From: Monarcha castaneiventris obscurior
Taxonomy: Eukaryota > Chordata > Aves > Passeriformes > Monarchidae
Assembly: GCA_026261815.1 (NCBI GenBank)
Contig: JAMPIT010000481.1
Span: 2,975,501 to 3,039,500, forward strand
Length of the DNA stretch: 64,000 nt
Direction: 5' to 3'
Positions 31,291 through 44,400 of the stretch are shown piece after piece. Made by a program: the position numbers and the translations under genes. Position 1 is the first letter of the stretch. Each line of letters opens with the position of its first letter. Below the pieces are notes generated by a model. That model saw nothing but the letters and a program-made list of their open reading frames with translations. It was not told the origin of the DNA and did not search any database.

Positions 31291-34200
31291 CACAGCTGCA
31301 CAGTGAGTCTGAAACATTCTTTCTATGAATTGGTGTTACTGAAGGATATATATACTAACTCCATACATGTGAGAGTTAAGGAAGATTTGTCCAAGGAACT
31401 ACTTCCAGAGGAAGTGCTGGGCAGCCACATTATTTGTTTTATTTAAAATGATTTCAGGCTCGATAATGTCTCTTTATCAAAACTACACATGTGCTGAGCA
31501 TGCACAGTGCTGTGTGTTGTGAGCCATACAGGAAGGGGTGGATTTAATTTATTTCTTTATTATGAATATTGTGGTGCTGTAAGGAGAATCCTGGCCGACA
31601 GCGTGAAATAAAGCAAAACTTTCAGAGGATATTTTGGGAGCTGAAGTTCCTGTGCTGCCTTTTCAAATTCAGTCTTAAATTCTGTATTCCTAATCCTCTG
31701 TTCTGTCTGGACCATTTCATAAATGGACATGTATATCATTACAAAGCTGAGCAAGTACCTCCTAACATTTGCCATTAATATTCATTTGAAAGAAAAATGG
31801 AGTTTCAGTTTCCTGGTTTTCCTTCCCTCGAGTGAGGAGACCAGTGAGGGAGTTTATAAATTCACAATTCTGGCAGGCAAAAGGGACCAAGGCAATTGTG
31901 ACACACCAAAAATAGTTCTCCATCAAAATGATAACCCTGTTTTATTTTGCAAACATAATTTTGGCTATAAGGTTTGTTTACGTGTATTTGGTCTCATATC
32001 CCCCACAGTGGATCAAAGCACTCTGTACCCAGCTGAATGACAATGGCCCGAAGCAGAAAGAACCACCATGACCAGCACAAACCATCTTTCAGCATAGAAA
32101 TAAAAAGGATTAATTCTTCTCCACCCTAAAAGCTGGTTTGGAGGGAAGAAAGTGGGCTAGAAAGAATGGAATTCTGACTCTCTATGGGTCAGTGTGGGCT
32201 GCACTGGAGGGAAGGCAGAAGAGCTGCTGGGTGTAGAGACCATGACACAATCTAAGACACACCAGCCACAAGATCAAACTGTGCAGCAGCAACTTGCAAG
32301 AATGCTCTTTTTCAGAGGTCTGTATATGCTTACAACTGCTTAAGAGTAAAGTTAAAAAGGCTAAGAAAATCCTTGCCCAAGGATGAATAAAAGATTTCCT
32401 GGTACCACAGAGTTGAAACTGAGATTGTATCATGGAATTAAGAATGTGAAGTGCTGAAGCAGTGCTTCCACCACCTAAAAAAAGGACTGCAGGATCTCAC
32501 TGCCCCAAAGAGTGCCCTCAGGCAGGTCTCTTTATGGAAGCATCAATATGAAGTCTGCAAAGACCCGGTGAGAGGTAGCAGGACAGAGGTTCACTGGCAA
32601 ACACTCCAAACTGATATGCATAAAGAAAAGGTGGCACAAGACATGACAGAAATAATCTACCATGGCTTGAGACCTCCTGCTCTGACAACAATTATGGAAT
32701 TGTTAGAGTCTCTTAATACCCAAGTAAGAAACCTTTTTATTGCATCAAGTTCTCATGTCTAGACAGATCCACATCACGGAATGAATCACTACCTTTGAAG
32801 ACCCGAGCTGAAGAGCACTCCATGGTGGAAAGCCACTATCTGGGCACATCAACACGTGGGGAACAATTTTCTGGAGACAGGTTTTTCAGTACATTTCACT
32901 AAGGTTTACTGGCTGTGAGAAACTCTGGTTTTCTAACAGTATCCTTAAAGGGCTGATAAGAAAGCAGTATAGGCTTAGCAAAGGAACCTCTTAAACATAG
33001 AGTCCTAAGTCTTCAAAAATATCCCAATTCTTGCCCCCCCCGCCCAAAAAAAATATTTAAAAGCTAACAAAAACACATAAGCAAGGCAAAAACACCTGGA
33101 AAAAACCAAACAGGCTTGAATTAATCTCTTAGCCTGATTATGCAATAATTCTGCCTCCTCTCTGTCTAGAAACTTTTACTTCTTTGTGAGACAGCACCTA
33201 TTCCCTAGATAATGGGAACCCTTCTGCCACTCTGCTTTGGCTTCAAAGATTTTTTTTTTTTGTTTCTTTCCAGAACTGCCAATCAGCTTCTCTGCAAAAT
33301 GGTCACAGAATTCTCTTCCTCAGTTATTCTGGATGATTCCCAGCTTTCTCCCTTGTCCTCTTGGAGGTGCTCCTCTCCCTGGCAGGGACATAGGGCATCT
33401 CCAACATGGGCCTGTATTTTAATTCAGCACTGATGTTACAGCACAGGGCGAAAGATTCAGTGAAGGTGTTCTCAAAAATTGTGTTCTCAAAACCACAGTT
33501 TGACTCACATATGCCCCCAAACAGTCATACATTAGCAATTATAATGATCTTTAATTAAAAAAAGAAATATGTTGCTGCTCTTACAGATAAGGATCTATAG
33601 AAATACTTGTATAGGTGCCATGAAAGTTTATTTTTCAAACTACATTTCAGTGAGGGAATTTTTAACTACCTTACCTGCATTACTCGAATTCTACTCTAAA
33701 ATGAACTTCTTTGAAGTTTTCTTATTAGAAGAGCTTTAAAAATAAGCAGTTAGAATTATTTTTCTATGAACCATCTAATCTTCTTAAGTAGTAAAAAGTT
33801 AACTTCAGCTCAAGCCATTCCACTTGGAAAAATGCAATGAAAAAGCAGTAGATTCACCCATCTAGCCCTACATTTTCTCTAAATTTCATCTAGCCTCTGA
33901 TTGCTACAATTTTTCATGGTAAAGCCTTCTGAGTGTTCTTAGCCAACAGACTTTGGCTTTTCTGCTGGAAAGTCTGTTATATAAATGTCACTTTCATTTA
34001 TATCTTCAGATATAACAAAGTCATTAATGCAGTTGATTCCTAAGAAAACTTATATTTTAGAAACTTCTAGCTCTGGTACTGCATAAACACATCTAATGCA
34101 GAGCATGAGAAGAAGATACCTTGGAGATGCTACACATTTTAAATCAGAAGTAGAAGCTAAATTCTCACTCTTTTTGACATGAACATCAGCTGTCAATGAC

Positions 34201-37200
34201 ATATTTCGCTTCCAGAGAGCCACGATCTCCTAACTACATTTTGTAGCTGCACTCACATTATTCTGTAGAGAGTTGTGGCTTGGATCCTAAGGTCTCACAA
34301 GACAAAAATTTGGGGTTGGATGCCACGGCACTAAAATTGCTCTTCAGGAGATTCCATCGCTGTTGAAACCAGAACCCAAAAAACCCTCCCCCTCCTGTTT
34401 TTTAATCCTGCTCAAAACCAAATATTGGAAGCAGGTTAAAATCTACAAACTAACAGATCTGGCCTCTTGCCACACGCCATATTGAGATGCCATATTTAGC
34501 TCCTCGTTCCCTAATAATCAGACATTTACCCTGTTCCCTCCAGCCCTTTCATCTACTTCCAGTACGCTGCTATCCAAGATGTCTTTCAGTGTTCTCTTTC
34601 TTCCATTTCTCGTTGCTGTTTCTCACACAAGGAGTGCTGCTCTCCCATGGCACTGGAAAAGGGACTGTGGTGCTCCCTCTGCTGCCTGCTGGGCTCTGCA
34701 GCAGCACGGCAAGAGCTGGTGAGGAACCAAGAGTTCTCCTCAGCAGAAGGAATTACTGTCTTGTGAAAACTCAGGTTGTTACATGTATGAAACCCAAAAA
34801 TGCCAAGCAGGGAAACCTCTCCCCAGTATTCTCCACAGACCTCTTGTGTGGCTTGCAAGGAGCTAAGAGCCTCCTGCCAGAGCCCCTCAGGAGCACGGGG
34901 AAGAGCAAGAGTAGGGAGTAAAGGACACAAATGGGTGGGATAACACTGTCTAGCTTTGGTTTCTGGGCATTCCTCGTGGGAAGAGGCCCGGCCACTTTCT
35001 CAAGGCTGGTTGCAGTGTCCCTGTCACAGGTCCTTGGCACCGCTGCCGGCGCGGCAGTCGCTGCAAGGAGCCTGGTGCAGAGCTCCTTGGGCAAGGTTAG
35101 CTCCCAGCTGATCACGGCATGTGAGGATAAACCCCTCTTCATTCTGTTGAGGAGGCTGCTGTCAGGGCTAAGAGTATGGAGAAGGACTGTGGACAGCCAG
35201 TTATCTAAAGAATTCTCTGGAAACCCTAACAACATGGAGCACTCTGTCCCTCTGCTTCGGTGCCCGCAGCCCGGGTGCTGTGTCTGTCCTTCCCACGGGT
35301 GATTCAGCAGCAAGGAATATTTACTGTTCTTTAACAATGCAGTGGTCTACAGACATAACTTATGACTCAACAGAAAACACACTGGGTGCAGACCTTCTAA
35401 AGAAATGATCAACAGATTGTGTCTTGCATTAAAAAAAAAAAAAATTATTTATTTGAGGATCATATGAGAATAAAATGGACAAAGTGGAAGATACCTTCAT
35501 GCTGTTTTTAGAAATTACAGTCTTGGTTGAATACTTTCAGAAATAATTAATATTTAGGATATTATGGATTAAGTGAAAGGTTCACTGGATTCTGTCTGAA
35601 ACTTCTAAAAAATAAGCCTTCAAGTCTTTGTTTATGTTGGCAAGTAACCCAGCTGGGTATAAAAGCCAAAGGTATGATTGACTACCTTACATATTTTACA
35701 ACTGTTACACTAAATAGGTATTTTAGAATTTACATCCGTACAGAAGGATCCTTAAATAGACTTTCTTACGGCACTTAAAACAAACATACTTTAGGACATA
35801 CTTCCTGTTTCGTTACTCTATTTAACTATATTTAAAAAAAATAAGTTTAGTTTTCCTTCAACAAAGATCCAAAAATTTAACTTTAGGGTTACAAAGATCA
35901 CAGAAACCTCTCTTACTGTTTCTAATGTACTGAAATTGTTTCATGAATACCCACAAATCCTTAACAAAAAAAAATTAGAAGTAGTGGAGACTTTCAAAAG
36001 CATTAGTATGTGTGCATTTAGCACTTAAATATAAAAGGCATGTCTGCATATTGCTCAGAATGGAAAACTCCTACAACTAAAACTCAAATAATAATTAAAC
36101 CCCAGATCATTGATTACATGTTATAGACACCAAAAAAGATGATACTGACGTTTCCCTCTACTTCCTTTAGCTTCGTGAGCGAAAAATTTGCAGCACAAAT
36201 TCATGCAAAGGGATGCAAACTGATTTTTTTGTTATGTTTAATATTCATCACCAACTTCTAGCGTTGATAAACAGCTTTTGTACGACCTGTAGTTAGAGTT
36301 GTGTATCAAATCTGGCTCTGGGAAGATCAGTGACAGTGAGTGAGGCAGCTTTTAATGACACAAGTTACTTTATTCAGGTTTTCTGAGTTTCCAGGTGAGT
36401 GAACCAATGTCCCACCACTGCTCACCATTCCCATTTATTTTCAGCATCGCTGCCAGTCACACACCTCCTTAATCCTCCACAGAGGCTTTGCAACAGCTCT
36501 GTAACTCTCTTATTTGTTTCTTAGTAAGATTTGAGTTTCCTCCTCCTCCCCACTAACAGCACTTTTCATTTTGCAGAGGGGAAATAGAGCACGTTTCTGC
36601 AGAAAAGGAAAGACAAGGATACAGTCTTCCAACCCTCAGCAGTGAAAGGAATCTCCCCCAGCACTTAATTTGGGAGGAAAGGCTCGAGTATTGCAGAACT
36701 GGTTAGAGCCAGAGAGGTTGGTGGCATCCTGCAGGAGCCCAGTTCTGCAACAACTGAAGAATTAATCATATTTTAATCAGAAGCCAGTCACAGCTTCTGC
36801 TTTAACTTGATACACTCAAAGGTACTTACAGTTCTGGGAACAATTCACTTATTAAACAAACCATTTTTCTGCTTTTCTTCTTTTTTTTTTTTTTGGTGAT
36901 ATAACTTCTACAGGCATAGTTTTGGGAAGGAACCAGATAAAAGCTGATATTCAGGATGTCTGGGGAATAGTTTCCCACAGCACATGGAGACCAGATTTCC
37001 AAAGGTACAGATGCAGGTATATCTCAACAAGGGCATCCAGCTGAACCCCTGAGGTGGACCTGTTTGCCACACCTACAACAGTAGGCTCTCATTAGGAACT
37101 TTGCTGGATTTTTAGATAATTCTAAAGAAGTTATCCAACATTTTACTTTTAAAAGAGGGCACACGTGACTCTGGAACACAAGGCTACGGATGCACCAGTT

Positions 37201-38280
37201 GATGCAGGAATTTGTGTCCCCACTCCTTGTGCTGCAGCAGCCACCAGCTTTTTGGAGTTGTACTTCAGCCTCTCAAGCTCTTTCCCTGGATTCAGAGAGG
37301 GGAGGCTGAGTGTTTGGGATTGTACCTCCTTTTGTTTGCGTATTTCAGACAAGCACCCACAAATGGACTCTTAGAAAGATTTAATTGGGAAGCTCACACA
37401 CTATGCATGCATAATACTAATGCACAGCAAATTACAATTAGCAAAAACACTAATGCTGTATGTTTATATTATGGATATTATATTTAAACAAAAAAAGCAC
37501 TTGCCAGCAGGCACAGAAATCTCGTTACTTCAAAGTACTGCTGAACATTCACTGATTGCAGTCAGTGTTCTGAGTTTTTCAGCTTTTCATTCTCTTTTTT
37601 TGTACATAGCACTAACATTTTAACTCAAATCCCTGTGAGCAGTGAGTTGTGCCTTCCTTCTCTCAAATGATCACTACAAATTTTCTAACTCAAGTAGTGC
37701 AGAATACATCTTGTGATGCAGGGGGTATTTTTACATTTGTCAGGAGAAGATTCTAATAAAAATTACATGTGTATGAATATAACTAAGCTTGGAATAATTA
37801 TTTACCTACAATTGCGAGCACACAGAGTCCATCCAGAGGGAATTCAGTGTCCCCTCAACCATCTGGGGAACACACACCAAGGTTCACAGCCAGATCAGAC
37901 CTGTGTAAGAAATTCTACAGAAATCTGCTTTATTCACAAGTATTATTCTGTTTTAGTTATTATCTCATGTGAAAACATTCTTTCTGTGGCCCTCATCATT
38001 TTCAGAAAAAAGAATCCAAAATTAATTGCAAAACCTGTGAGCCTTCACTGTAAATCAACAAACTATGTACAACTTAGCCTATACAGTGTCCAGCCCCAAA
38101 ACCACAAACTGCACTGAACTTTTCTTTTTCTTTCTTTTTTTGCCATCTATCTTTTGCAAAGCTGTTGTCTTCTGCTTTCTTGCAAATTCATGGTTTTCAG
38201 GGGGTTCTTGTTTCTGCTGCCTTCTCAGATTACAATTTCTTTTGTGTTAATTAAGCTGAAAAATTGAAAGAATGTCGCTG
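31291..38280. other. Intergenic DNA, no gene recognised
   Basis: AT-rich sequence with many short ORFs. Two spots stand out slightly. An ORF at 32451-32762 (plus, 103 codons) ends beside a consensus-like donor word (CAAGTAAGA, starting near 32721). A GC-richer patch at 34.5-35.3 kb has overlapping ORFs on both strands (144 and 123 codons on plus, 188 on minus). None resembles a protein I know. A 16-base poly(T) lies near 36.88 kb. Otherwise I see nothing definable. Confidence 0.5.
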
Positions 38281-38289
38281 ACTCTACAA

Positions 38290-38485
38290 AGAACACAAAA
38301 CAGGCTTGCTTGAGAAGCTAAAAATAGATCGCTCTGTTCGGAAGACAGACGACTCAGTCTTCAAACTATTTGTACAATGTGAATTAATTGCAGATGGCCA
38401 ATTCATTTATTTAGACCTCTGTGACAGAAATGAAAGTGCTACTGCGATGATTAGACATCTGCAGAAAGCTCTTTTCAGGTAGATG
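38290..38485. promoter_or_regulatory. Candidate enhancer: MEF2, homeobox and E-box motifs
   Basis: Within about 150 bp there is a perfect MEF2 consensus CTAAAAATAG (38318-38327), a TTAATTG homeodomain core (38384-38390) directly abutting an E-box CAGATG (38391-38396), and a second E-box CATCTG (38456-38461). The segment has mixed composition with no simple repeat and no ORF, the usual look of a conserved non-coding element. Conservation cannot be tested here, so the enhancer reading is inference. Confidence 0.35.
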
Positions 38486-41400
38486 GGACTAAAGGCAAAG
38501 CAGGAGGCAGTGCTTTGTTATTTTCTGGAGGTCAGTTTGTCAAAAAGTTTTCTGATGTGATTCTCCCTCTGCAGCCTCCCGGCCCCTCTCCCAACGGCTC
38601 GGATTTAAGACGTGAGACTGATGTACACAAACTGAAGTTACAATGGCCTGCTCACATGTACTTCTAGCACTCACAGTGCATGTTGTAAATCAGTAACATT
38701 CCTTCAATTAAAATCACGTTTTATGATGTAAATGTTGTAACAAAACCCACCCTGATTATTTAACTTATCTGAAATTAATGCCATTTTTCTTGTTTTTAAT
38801 GCCTCGGTATTTGTTTTAAATAGAATTTTAATTTTTTTTTCCTTTTTAGCCTTTCTCCTTAAAAGCAAAAGAAAGCTTAATTAAAAAAAATAATGTTATT
38901 GATTTAATGGGAGAGAATTCAGGAAAATCTAAGTGGAAACTGATATTCCATCCTGGCTCTTATTGTTAGATAAACGGGAGGTTTCCAAAAATACCAGCTA
39001 TTAGACTAGGGCCTATAAACTGTAGCTGTGAAATAAAAATATCATTCAACTAGATAAATTGTTTGGGATACAGAATGATCTGTACTAGAACTTTACAGCA
39101 GATCCTGAACAGCATGAAGCCTCCTTTGTGCTAGAAAACTAGAAACGTTGTCATTTGGGAGTCTAAATAATGCCAAGAAAAAGAAACTAAATATCAGAGT
39201 CCCTCTTCTCCAACGCCACTGTCTCTCCTTTGCAATTTTACTACTTTACAGTCTCTAAATCCTTGTTTGCAGCCTTGCTGACTTGAAAAATGTGTAAAAG
39301 TTGATCCATGCAGGGTCTGAGCTAACAGAGCTGTAAGAAAACCTCCCAAGAAGTTTCAGGTGATATGATATCTGGCATGCTGATAGTATCACAAAGATTA
39401 CATTTTTCTGTTACTTTTTAAAAATAAATTAATGTTGCTGCCTGCATTTCAAAGTATTTATATTACATCTTACAGCTTCTAAATCGAGACTGGAGTTTTT
39501 TAAAGGCATTAGGTCTTATAAGCCAAAAATAAAGCTTGATGCAGGAATTAATTAAATTTTCTGCCTAGACAAACGATCATAATCTATTAAAATTAAAATA
39601 CCAGTCCTTGCCACTGTTCAGGCTCCTTATAAAACACCTTTTGAGAAGTTACTTAAGCTTAGTGGTTATCACAGATTTAGAAGGGGGAGGCATAACCCTC
39701 TACCCTGTATTTTGAGCTTTATTCCTTTGCTGCGACTTCATCCAACTCCCACCAAGGTCAAGGGAAACAATTTGTTTTCAAGTAATACAAAGCGGGCTGT
39801 GCAGTCAGGCTACAGCATCTTCCTCCTGCCTTTATGGACTACAAAAAAAAAGTTTAAATAGAGCTACAAGCTTCTTAACAAGAAAAAAATCCTTTCCTCA
39901 GGAAAGAAACTTCGTAGGATGCCTCTGTAAGATGACCTCCGTCCTGCAGGCTACAAAATGTTTTCATCTACTTCCTGGAAATCCAGGTGATACCCGAGGT
40001 GGAGCAGAGGACAATAAAGCTGCTAAATAACAAAGGTCACCTGCCTTCAACTACATCAATAAAAAAGGCTGAGCTATCCCCTTGGCTCAGTCCAGGCAGA
40101 GATTTAGCGGGGCAGGGGGACACTCACACACTGCTACACACAACCTGCTCCTGTCATGAAATTATACATGCCTCCACCTTATTTTGGGGGAAAACTGAAA
40201 TTCTTTGACCCCCATGCAGAGGAGGAATCTGCTGCTGTCCCTCAGGAAGATGCAGTGAGGAAAATGCCGTTGGGAAAGCAGCGTTCAGCACACGCCAACC
40301 AACCGTGTCCTGATGATGAGACACTCCAAAAGCAAGAGCAACAAACCTCCTGATTTTTTATTTTTACTTATTTTCCACAGTAGATTTTTTTTCCTTTTAT
40401 TTATACTCTGTGGTAGGGCAGACTCCATAGGGACCACGTCCTTACACAGACACATCTACCTCCTTGCAGAAGAGAAACATCTTTGTTTACTTAAGCTATT
40501 TTAGTTAGACCTAGTTTTTGCTGGTTCTAAAGAGTTTTGTCTTGCTTGTAAAGTAAACACCAACATCTCTGACAGAAGTACCACGTTTGAGTGCCCACTC
40601 TTTGTAGACCTCATAAAGGTGACATTAAAATACATACATATATATTTTTTCACTGCTTGCCAAGATGAATCATGTCAGCCAAGGTCTTTGTAATAAATAA
40701 AATGCTCTCAAAGCATTATCTATTAAAGATAGAGGAGAGCAGGAGTGGAAAATCTTTGCACAGAACCAGAGCATGGTCTGGTGATATAAAGCAATACACT
40801 TATCAAACATCAGGGCTGCAAAAGAGGAGGGTTGGACCCAAATAATGCAGTCAAGGCCTGGGTGTCCTCTCAGTGCTTCCCAGCCCTGGTAGGATTTGCA
40901 AAACCTCCAGCACAATGTGCACAGAACCCCACGCAGAGCTGCAAAAGCATTTTTTACAGACACTGATAAAGCCTGACACAACGCAAGTAACCAGAGCCCG
41001 TGGGGTGATTTCACTTCAGGTCCATCTGCTCCACTGAAATTTGGGGGCTGAAGGTTCAAAACATGGCATAAAATGCAGGAAAATGCATGAGGAATGCCCC
41101 CCACCTCCACACAAACTGTCTGCCCTGAAACTAAATATGCCAGAGGCAAACCACTCTGTCCCTACTGTGATAAGAGCAAAACAGTGAGAAAAGTAAATGA
41201 ATTGTTGGGAAAATAATCTGTAATTTATTAATTCCTTGCCAGGATCCCACAAGAAGGCACAGCTCGCCTGTAAACTGACAGCTCAAAAGAAAGCACCCTA
41301 CTCACTTTTCAGCAATGACATCTTTGTTATAAAGCAAGAAAGTGATTTTTTTGTCATTGAAGTAGCCTTTAACGGGTAACGACGAAAATTCAGTGTCTTT

Positions 41401-44400
41401 GTGCTCCATGAGGGGGGAAGCACAAGACAGAGAGAGGATGTAAGTAGTGCTTTGGCATTTTTTTCCCAAATTTGTAAGGAACTGTAGTACACCCCCTCCC
41501 TAGCACTCTGACTACATGTTCTTAAACCATTTCTGAACCTGGGGGAGTGCTAGAACTTTACATCTTCCCAGCTGAAAGCACAAATAGGAGAAGTGTAAAC
41601 CCAGCACACTCTGATCAGGTTTGTCCCCTTCTCCGGTGCCCCACATTGGTTTCTTGGAAGCATCCCTGAGGCTCCTGCTGAAGAAGAATGAAGTCAGAGA
41701 GTTTACATTAGTTCTTGCATCTCATCAGTCCCTGTCCCAGCAGAAACTTCTCTCTCTGGATGTAATTAAAGCTCAAGGAATAGCCTGTCTTCAAGATGAC
41801 AGAAATCAGATTCCACTATTAAAAAACAAAGAGGAAAACCTTCATTGTACAGACTGCAAGATTTCCCTAGTATTGAAAACCAAGATATCCCACTGTTACT
41901 CAGGATGGCTGAGAAGCTGCAACGTTCATGTTTTCAAAGGTCGCTGTCATGTTTTTATTTCCTCATCAAGGTTGCATGAAAGAAGCACTTTCTTTCACTT
42001 TGTTGAAAATCCAAGCCATCACATAAATATCAACATGGTTAAACTAAAATAAATCCATCATCCTGTAAATTTTTAAATAAATCAATATACTGTTATGTTT
42101 TGAAATGGTATAAGACAAATTTTCCCCTCTCTATAATTCAAAACCAGCCCTAACCAATTACTCCAAACTTTTCCCCAGACACATCTCCTTTGGCTACACA
42201 TTTCACATGAGAATTTCCAAGCCAAAAAGAGTTTTCTTCCACAGACAAAATTGAAAATGAGAGATTGAAATCACCCTAATGATAGGTACTGGGTTATGCC
42301 TTTCAACTATGGATCCGTGCCCGTATCTCTACAATTGTGACAATATTTTTCCAAGCAGAGTATCATGTTGTATGTAACACTGAAACTTCCTGGTCTCTCT
42401 CCGTCTCTGCTGCATGGTTACCATCTTATTTTTATAAGCATTCCATTCCGGGGCTGGCCCTTCAGCTTTGGCAGAGCGAGGCAGCTTCTGCTTTAAAGCG
42501 GCTATTTTGCAACTAGCTGCTGCTTGCTGCATCCCTCTTTTCCAGCCAGGGAGTACCTGCAATGTTTTCCTCTCCAGCTACTGAGAAAATGGCACATTCC
42601 CACAGGTGCTGCCCCTAAAACAGGGCACGTGCTGGGAAAAACCGAAGCCCGCCGAGAGTGGCCAGGGTGGGTTCATTTCTGGGGTTTTGGAACAGCTGCA
42701 AAATGGCTGGTTTTAAATAAGTTCATTAAAAAGTTTCTCGATTCACATCCTGCTCATGGCTGGCACTTCTGCTACTGCAGCAGGCAGGCTGGCATCAAAG
42801 GAGAGTTTTCACTGCCACCCCAAATCAAGGGATAAACACCAGAGGAGCCACAAACAGCATCACCAGGCACGTTTGAACATTGCTGGCTCAAAAGCAGGGC
42901 AATGGCAGCAAACTGCACTCTGTATTCTGAGTGAAGTAGCTACTGTATGAATTAACTTGACTTGGGCTGGTCAGTAGTGAGAATCCAGCCCTTTACAAAT
43001 AACAATTAATGTTCTATTTTTACCTTAAAAGCAAACAAACGTAAAACCCCAAATGAGTGCATTTAGAGCACCCAAAATGCTAAGTAGTGCCTGGAGGGGA
43101 GCTCACCCTGTCCTGTCCAGGCTGCCAGGGCAGGAGCCTTGTTCATAAACACCTACTCTGTCCTAGAGGTGACATGGTTGTGTCTTTCCCATTTTCCTCA
43201 GCCTTTAATTCCTGTAGTTAAAATTCTCACACATAGGTGAACTGCAACCAAGAGAAAAATTCAACCCTGGTCACAGTCCCAGAGGCATCTCAGTCTCCTG
43301 GTATGCTCAGGAGCCCTCAGGACATTTTTGGCTGATCCTTACTCCAGATCAGACATCTGCATCAAGGCAGTAAGTACATCATGGATTTTTAGCAGAAGTT
43401 CCTTGCTGCTCTGGCAGGCAATAATTAGATTACGAGAATTACAGAAACGACAGGCTGCTTGTCTACTCTGTATGGGCAGCCAGCAACAGCTTGGAGAAGA
43501 GTAAAGCACTCAGATTAGCAAAGGGATGAGCTCAGTGTAAATCCAAATAATACCAAAATAATATGTATTAACAAATAAGGCCCCTGAACCAGCACATTTA
43601 CTGCTGCCATGCTCATCCTTATCCTCTCCTGGCTCTCTCACCAAACTACCAATGCAAAATGTCCCATGTATGAGGGCCCTTTGGTCATTTGCTTTCCTAG
43701 ATCACCTCAGCATCGTGCCTTCCCCTGTGCTGTATCCCTTGTTCACACAGCTACTAGAAAACCCTAAAGAGGTGGGAAAACACCGGGAACCTGCTTTCAC
43801 AAAGACTGCAAGCACACGTTGGCAACCGCAATGACAGCGTGCCAGATGCTGGCGTCCAGATGAACATAACAAGCATTCAGCTTTGCTTATAAAATTCCCA
43901 TATTCAGCACTGCCACAACACACAGCTTCAAAAATTAGAGCAGGGTTTTCCCATATATGGGAAAGCTGACCTGCTGCTGCTGCACCAGCTCCCCAGGCAC
44001 GAGCGGGAGCGGAGCTGTGCAGACCCTGCCTCCTGCTCTGCCTGGGCTCTCCCTGAGTGATCTGGAGTGATGCTGCACTGCAAGAAGCCACATTATTTCT
44101 GTACTGGGCTCACTTGCCAGCTTGACTAAACCTGTTTCAATGAAACTACTCCATTTTTCCAGCCCTTCCATCCAGAGTTGCGTTTGTACATCCAATATTT
44201 CCATGCCCAAAGCTGAGGTGTGAGCAGCAGCATCAACCTCTGGGGTTGGACCGTATGGGAATATAGCCCTTGGGAAGCTCCCTGAGCTAAGGAGTTCCAT
44301 TTGAGACCCCCAGCTCGGGTCAAGGGATGCCAAGCTTTTAATACTCTTGTGTGATCCATGAGCCCCCAGGAATGGCTGTTTTTGGGATGAGCACTAACAG

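Noticed and set aside
34487..35337. ORFs of 144 and 123 codons (plus) and 188 codons (minus)
   Set aside because: Mutually overlapping, no family recognised, and confined to a moderately GC-rich stretch. Treated as chance unless a homologue is found.
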